This document shows positions 6,761 through 7,455 of a DNA stretch of 7,455 nucleotides, piece by piece. The notes beneath the pieces were generated by a model, which ran no database searches, had not been told where the DNA came from, and saw only the letters and a program-made list of their open reading frames with translations. The translations under genes were made by a program, and so were the position numbers. The stretch's first letter is position 1, and every line of letters starts with the position of its first letter. Source of the DNA: Bacillota bacterium (GTDB lineage: Bacteria > Bacillota > Clostridia > Peptostreptococcales > Anaerovoracaceae); NCBI GenBank assembly GCA_030527065.1, contig JAUNBO010000091.1, forward strand, positions 1 to 7,455. The letters are read 5' to 3'.

Positions 6761-6769
6761 TAGAAGCGC
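6751..6769. terminator. Hairpin over the fchA stop codon, possible bidirectional terminator
   Basis: GCGCTTCT (6751-6758) and AGAAGCGC (6762-6769) are perfect 8-bp complements around the loop GAT. The fchA stop TGA (6758-6760) lies at the tip of the stem and in the loop. The element sits exactly between two converging genes, where a shared terminator is expected, and being symmetric it could act on both transcripts. Neither side carries a real U-tract, so classical intrinsic termination would be weak. It may instead be a 3'-end stabiliser or need a protein factor. Confidence 0.45.
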
Positions 6770-6773
6770 CGGC

Positions 6774-7455
6774 TCAGGTGCGGACCGCTTCCAGGGCCAC
6801 GGTCATCATGTTCAGGAAGGAGGTTTCCCGTTCTTCCTTGGTCAGCCGTTCCCCTGTAACGAAATGATCGCTGATGGTTACCATGGCCAGGGCCTTCGCC
6901 CCCAGGCGGGCGGCGTTCATATACAGGGCCGCCGCTTCCATTTCCACCGCCAGGACGCCCAGGTTTTTCCATACCTTCCACCAGTCCGGGTCGTCCTCGT
7001 AGAAGACGTCGCTGGTGACCACGCTGCCGGCCCGGAGGGGGACCCCCTGGGCTCTGGCTGCGTCCACTACCTTCAGCAGCAGCTCCAGGTCGCAGCAGGG
7101 GGCATAGTGGCCCGGGACCTTATAGGTGTGCTGCCAGTTGGAATCCGTGGAAGCGGACTGGGCCACCACCAGGTCGTTGAGCTTGATGTCCTCGTGGAAG
7201 GCGCCGGCGGAGCCTATGCGGATCAGATTTTCGCAGCCGTACTCGGTGATGAGCTCGTAGCTGTAAATGCCCATGGAGGGCATGCCCATGCCCGTCCCCA
7301 TTACGGAGACCGGAAAGCCCTTGTAAGTGCCGGTATATCCCAGCATGCCCCGGACGCTGTTGAACTGGACCGGGCGGTCCAGAAACGTTTCTGCAATGAA
7401 TTTTGCCCGGAGGGGGTCTCCGGGAAGCAGGATGGTCCGGGCGATGTCGCCTTTG
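6774..7455 (-). CDS. deoD: Purine nucleoside phosphorylase, DeoD type (5' end beyond the window)
   Basis: DeoD reversibly splits purine (deoxy)ribonucleosides with phosphate to give the free base and (deoxy)ribose 1-phosphate, a cytoplasmic purine salvage reaction carried out by a hexamer in the E. coli family. The 226 visible residues align with E. coli DeoD from about its residue 9 to near its end, so only some eight N-terminal residues lie beyond position 7455. PGDPLRAKFIAETF (from 7424 leftwards) holds the phosphate-binding Gly and Arg. RIGSAG (from 7220) gives the third phosphate contact. VEMEAA contains the ribose-binding Met-Glu pair, and TISDH carries the catalytic aspartate; all keep a constant 8-residue offset from E. 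coli numbering. An ATG at 7346 is internal, because starting there would lose the phosphate site. It converges on fchA with 13 nt between them and is not part of the hut operon. Trimeric-type PNP is excluded by these motifs; a uridine phosphorylase is less likely. Confidence 0.94.
   Translation of the reverse strand, partial: KGDIARTILLPGDPLRAKFIAETFLDRPVQFNSVRGMLGYTGTYKGFPVSVMGTGMGMPSMGIYSYELITEYGCENLIRIGSAGAFHEDIKLNDLVVAQSASTDSNWQHTYKVPGHYAPCCDLELLLKVVDAARAQGVPLRAGSVVTSDVFYEDDPDWWKVWKNLGVLAVEMEAAALYMNAARLGAKALAMVTISDHFVTGERLTKEERETSFLNMMTVALEAVRT

Noticed and set aside
1..7455. CRISPR array, insertion sequence, transposase, tRNA, rRNA or attachment site
   Set aside because: I saw no spaced direct repeats, terminal inverted repeats, transposase motifs or RNA-gene signatures; nearly all bases from 243 on belong to recognised housekeeping genes.

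Overview
The window holds one apparently complete catabolic operon on the + strand, hutH-hutU-ftcD-hutI-fchA (243 to 6760). It is followed tail to tail by the 3' part of a purine nucleoside phosphorylase gene, deoD, on the - strand (6774 to the right edge). Together the five operon genes take L-histidine to L-glutamate and pass the formimino carbon to tetrahydrofolate. HutH makes urocanate and ammonia, HutU makes imidazolone propionate, HutI makes N-formimino-L-glutamate, FtcD moves the formimino group to THF, and FchA converts 5-formimino-THF to 5,10-methenyl-THF and ammonia. FtcD and FchA are separate proteins here, whereas in mammals they are one bifunctional enzyme. No hutG-type formiminoglutamase or hutF-type deiminase is present, so the THF route is the only exit from formiminoglutamate visible here.

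Regulatory layout: the left 242 bases have no convincing gene. They hold a good sigma-A-type promoter (TTGCAA, 17 bp, extended -10 TG-N-TAGAAT), a perfect 7-bp inverted repeat touching the -35 box, and a leader of about 100 nt with two overlapping hairpins, then a strong Shine-Dalgarno site for hutH. The hutH-hutU and hutU-ftcD spacers (62 and 88 nt) each carry a GC-rich hairpin just after the stop codon, without a U-tract. ftcD and hutI are 4 nt apart, and hutI and fchA 40 nt apart. fchA and deoD converge with only 13 nt between them, and an 8-bp-stem hairpin covers the fchA stop codon.

Organism: strong AGGAG-type ribosome sites, a B. subtilis-like DeoD, the long-form urocanase and the split FtcD/FchA pair suggest a GC-rich member of the Firmicutes/Clostridia, perhaps a gut Lachnospiraceae or Oscillospiraceae relative. 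This is inference from gene content and protein resemblance. All genes share one codon style (GC-rich third positions but frequent ATA for Ile), and nothing points to recent transfer.

I found no mobile element, CRISPR array, tRNA or rRNA, and no clearly new protein system. The least expected signal is a codon-context rule. Isoleucine is written ATA in 23 of 30 cases when the next codon starts GA or GG, but in 0 of 19 cases when it starts GC or GT. The leader and post-stop RNA structures are the next most useful leads.
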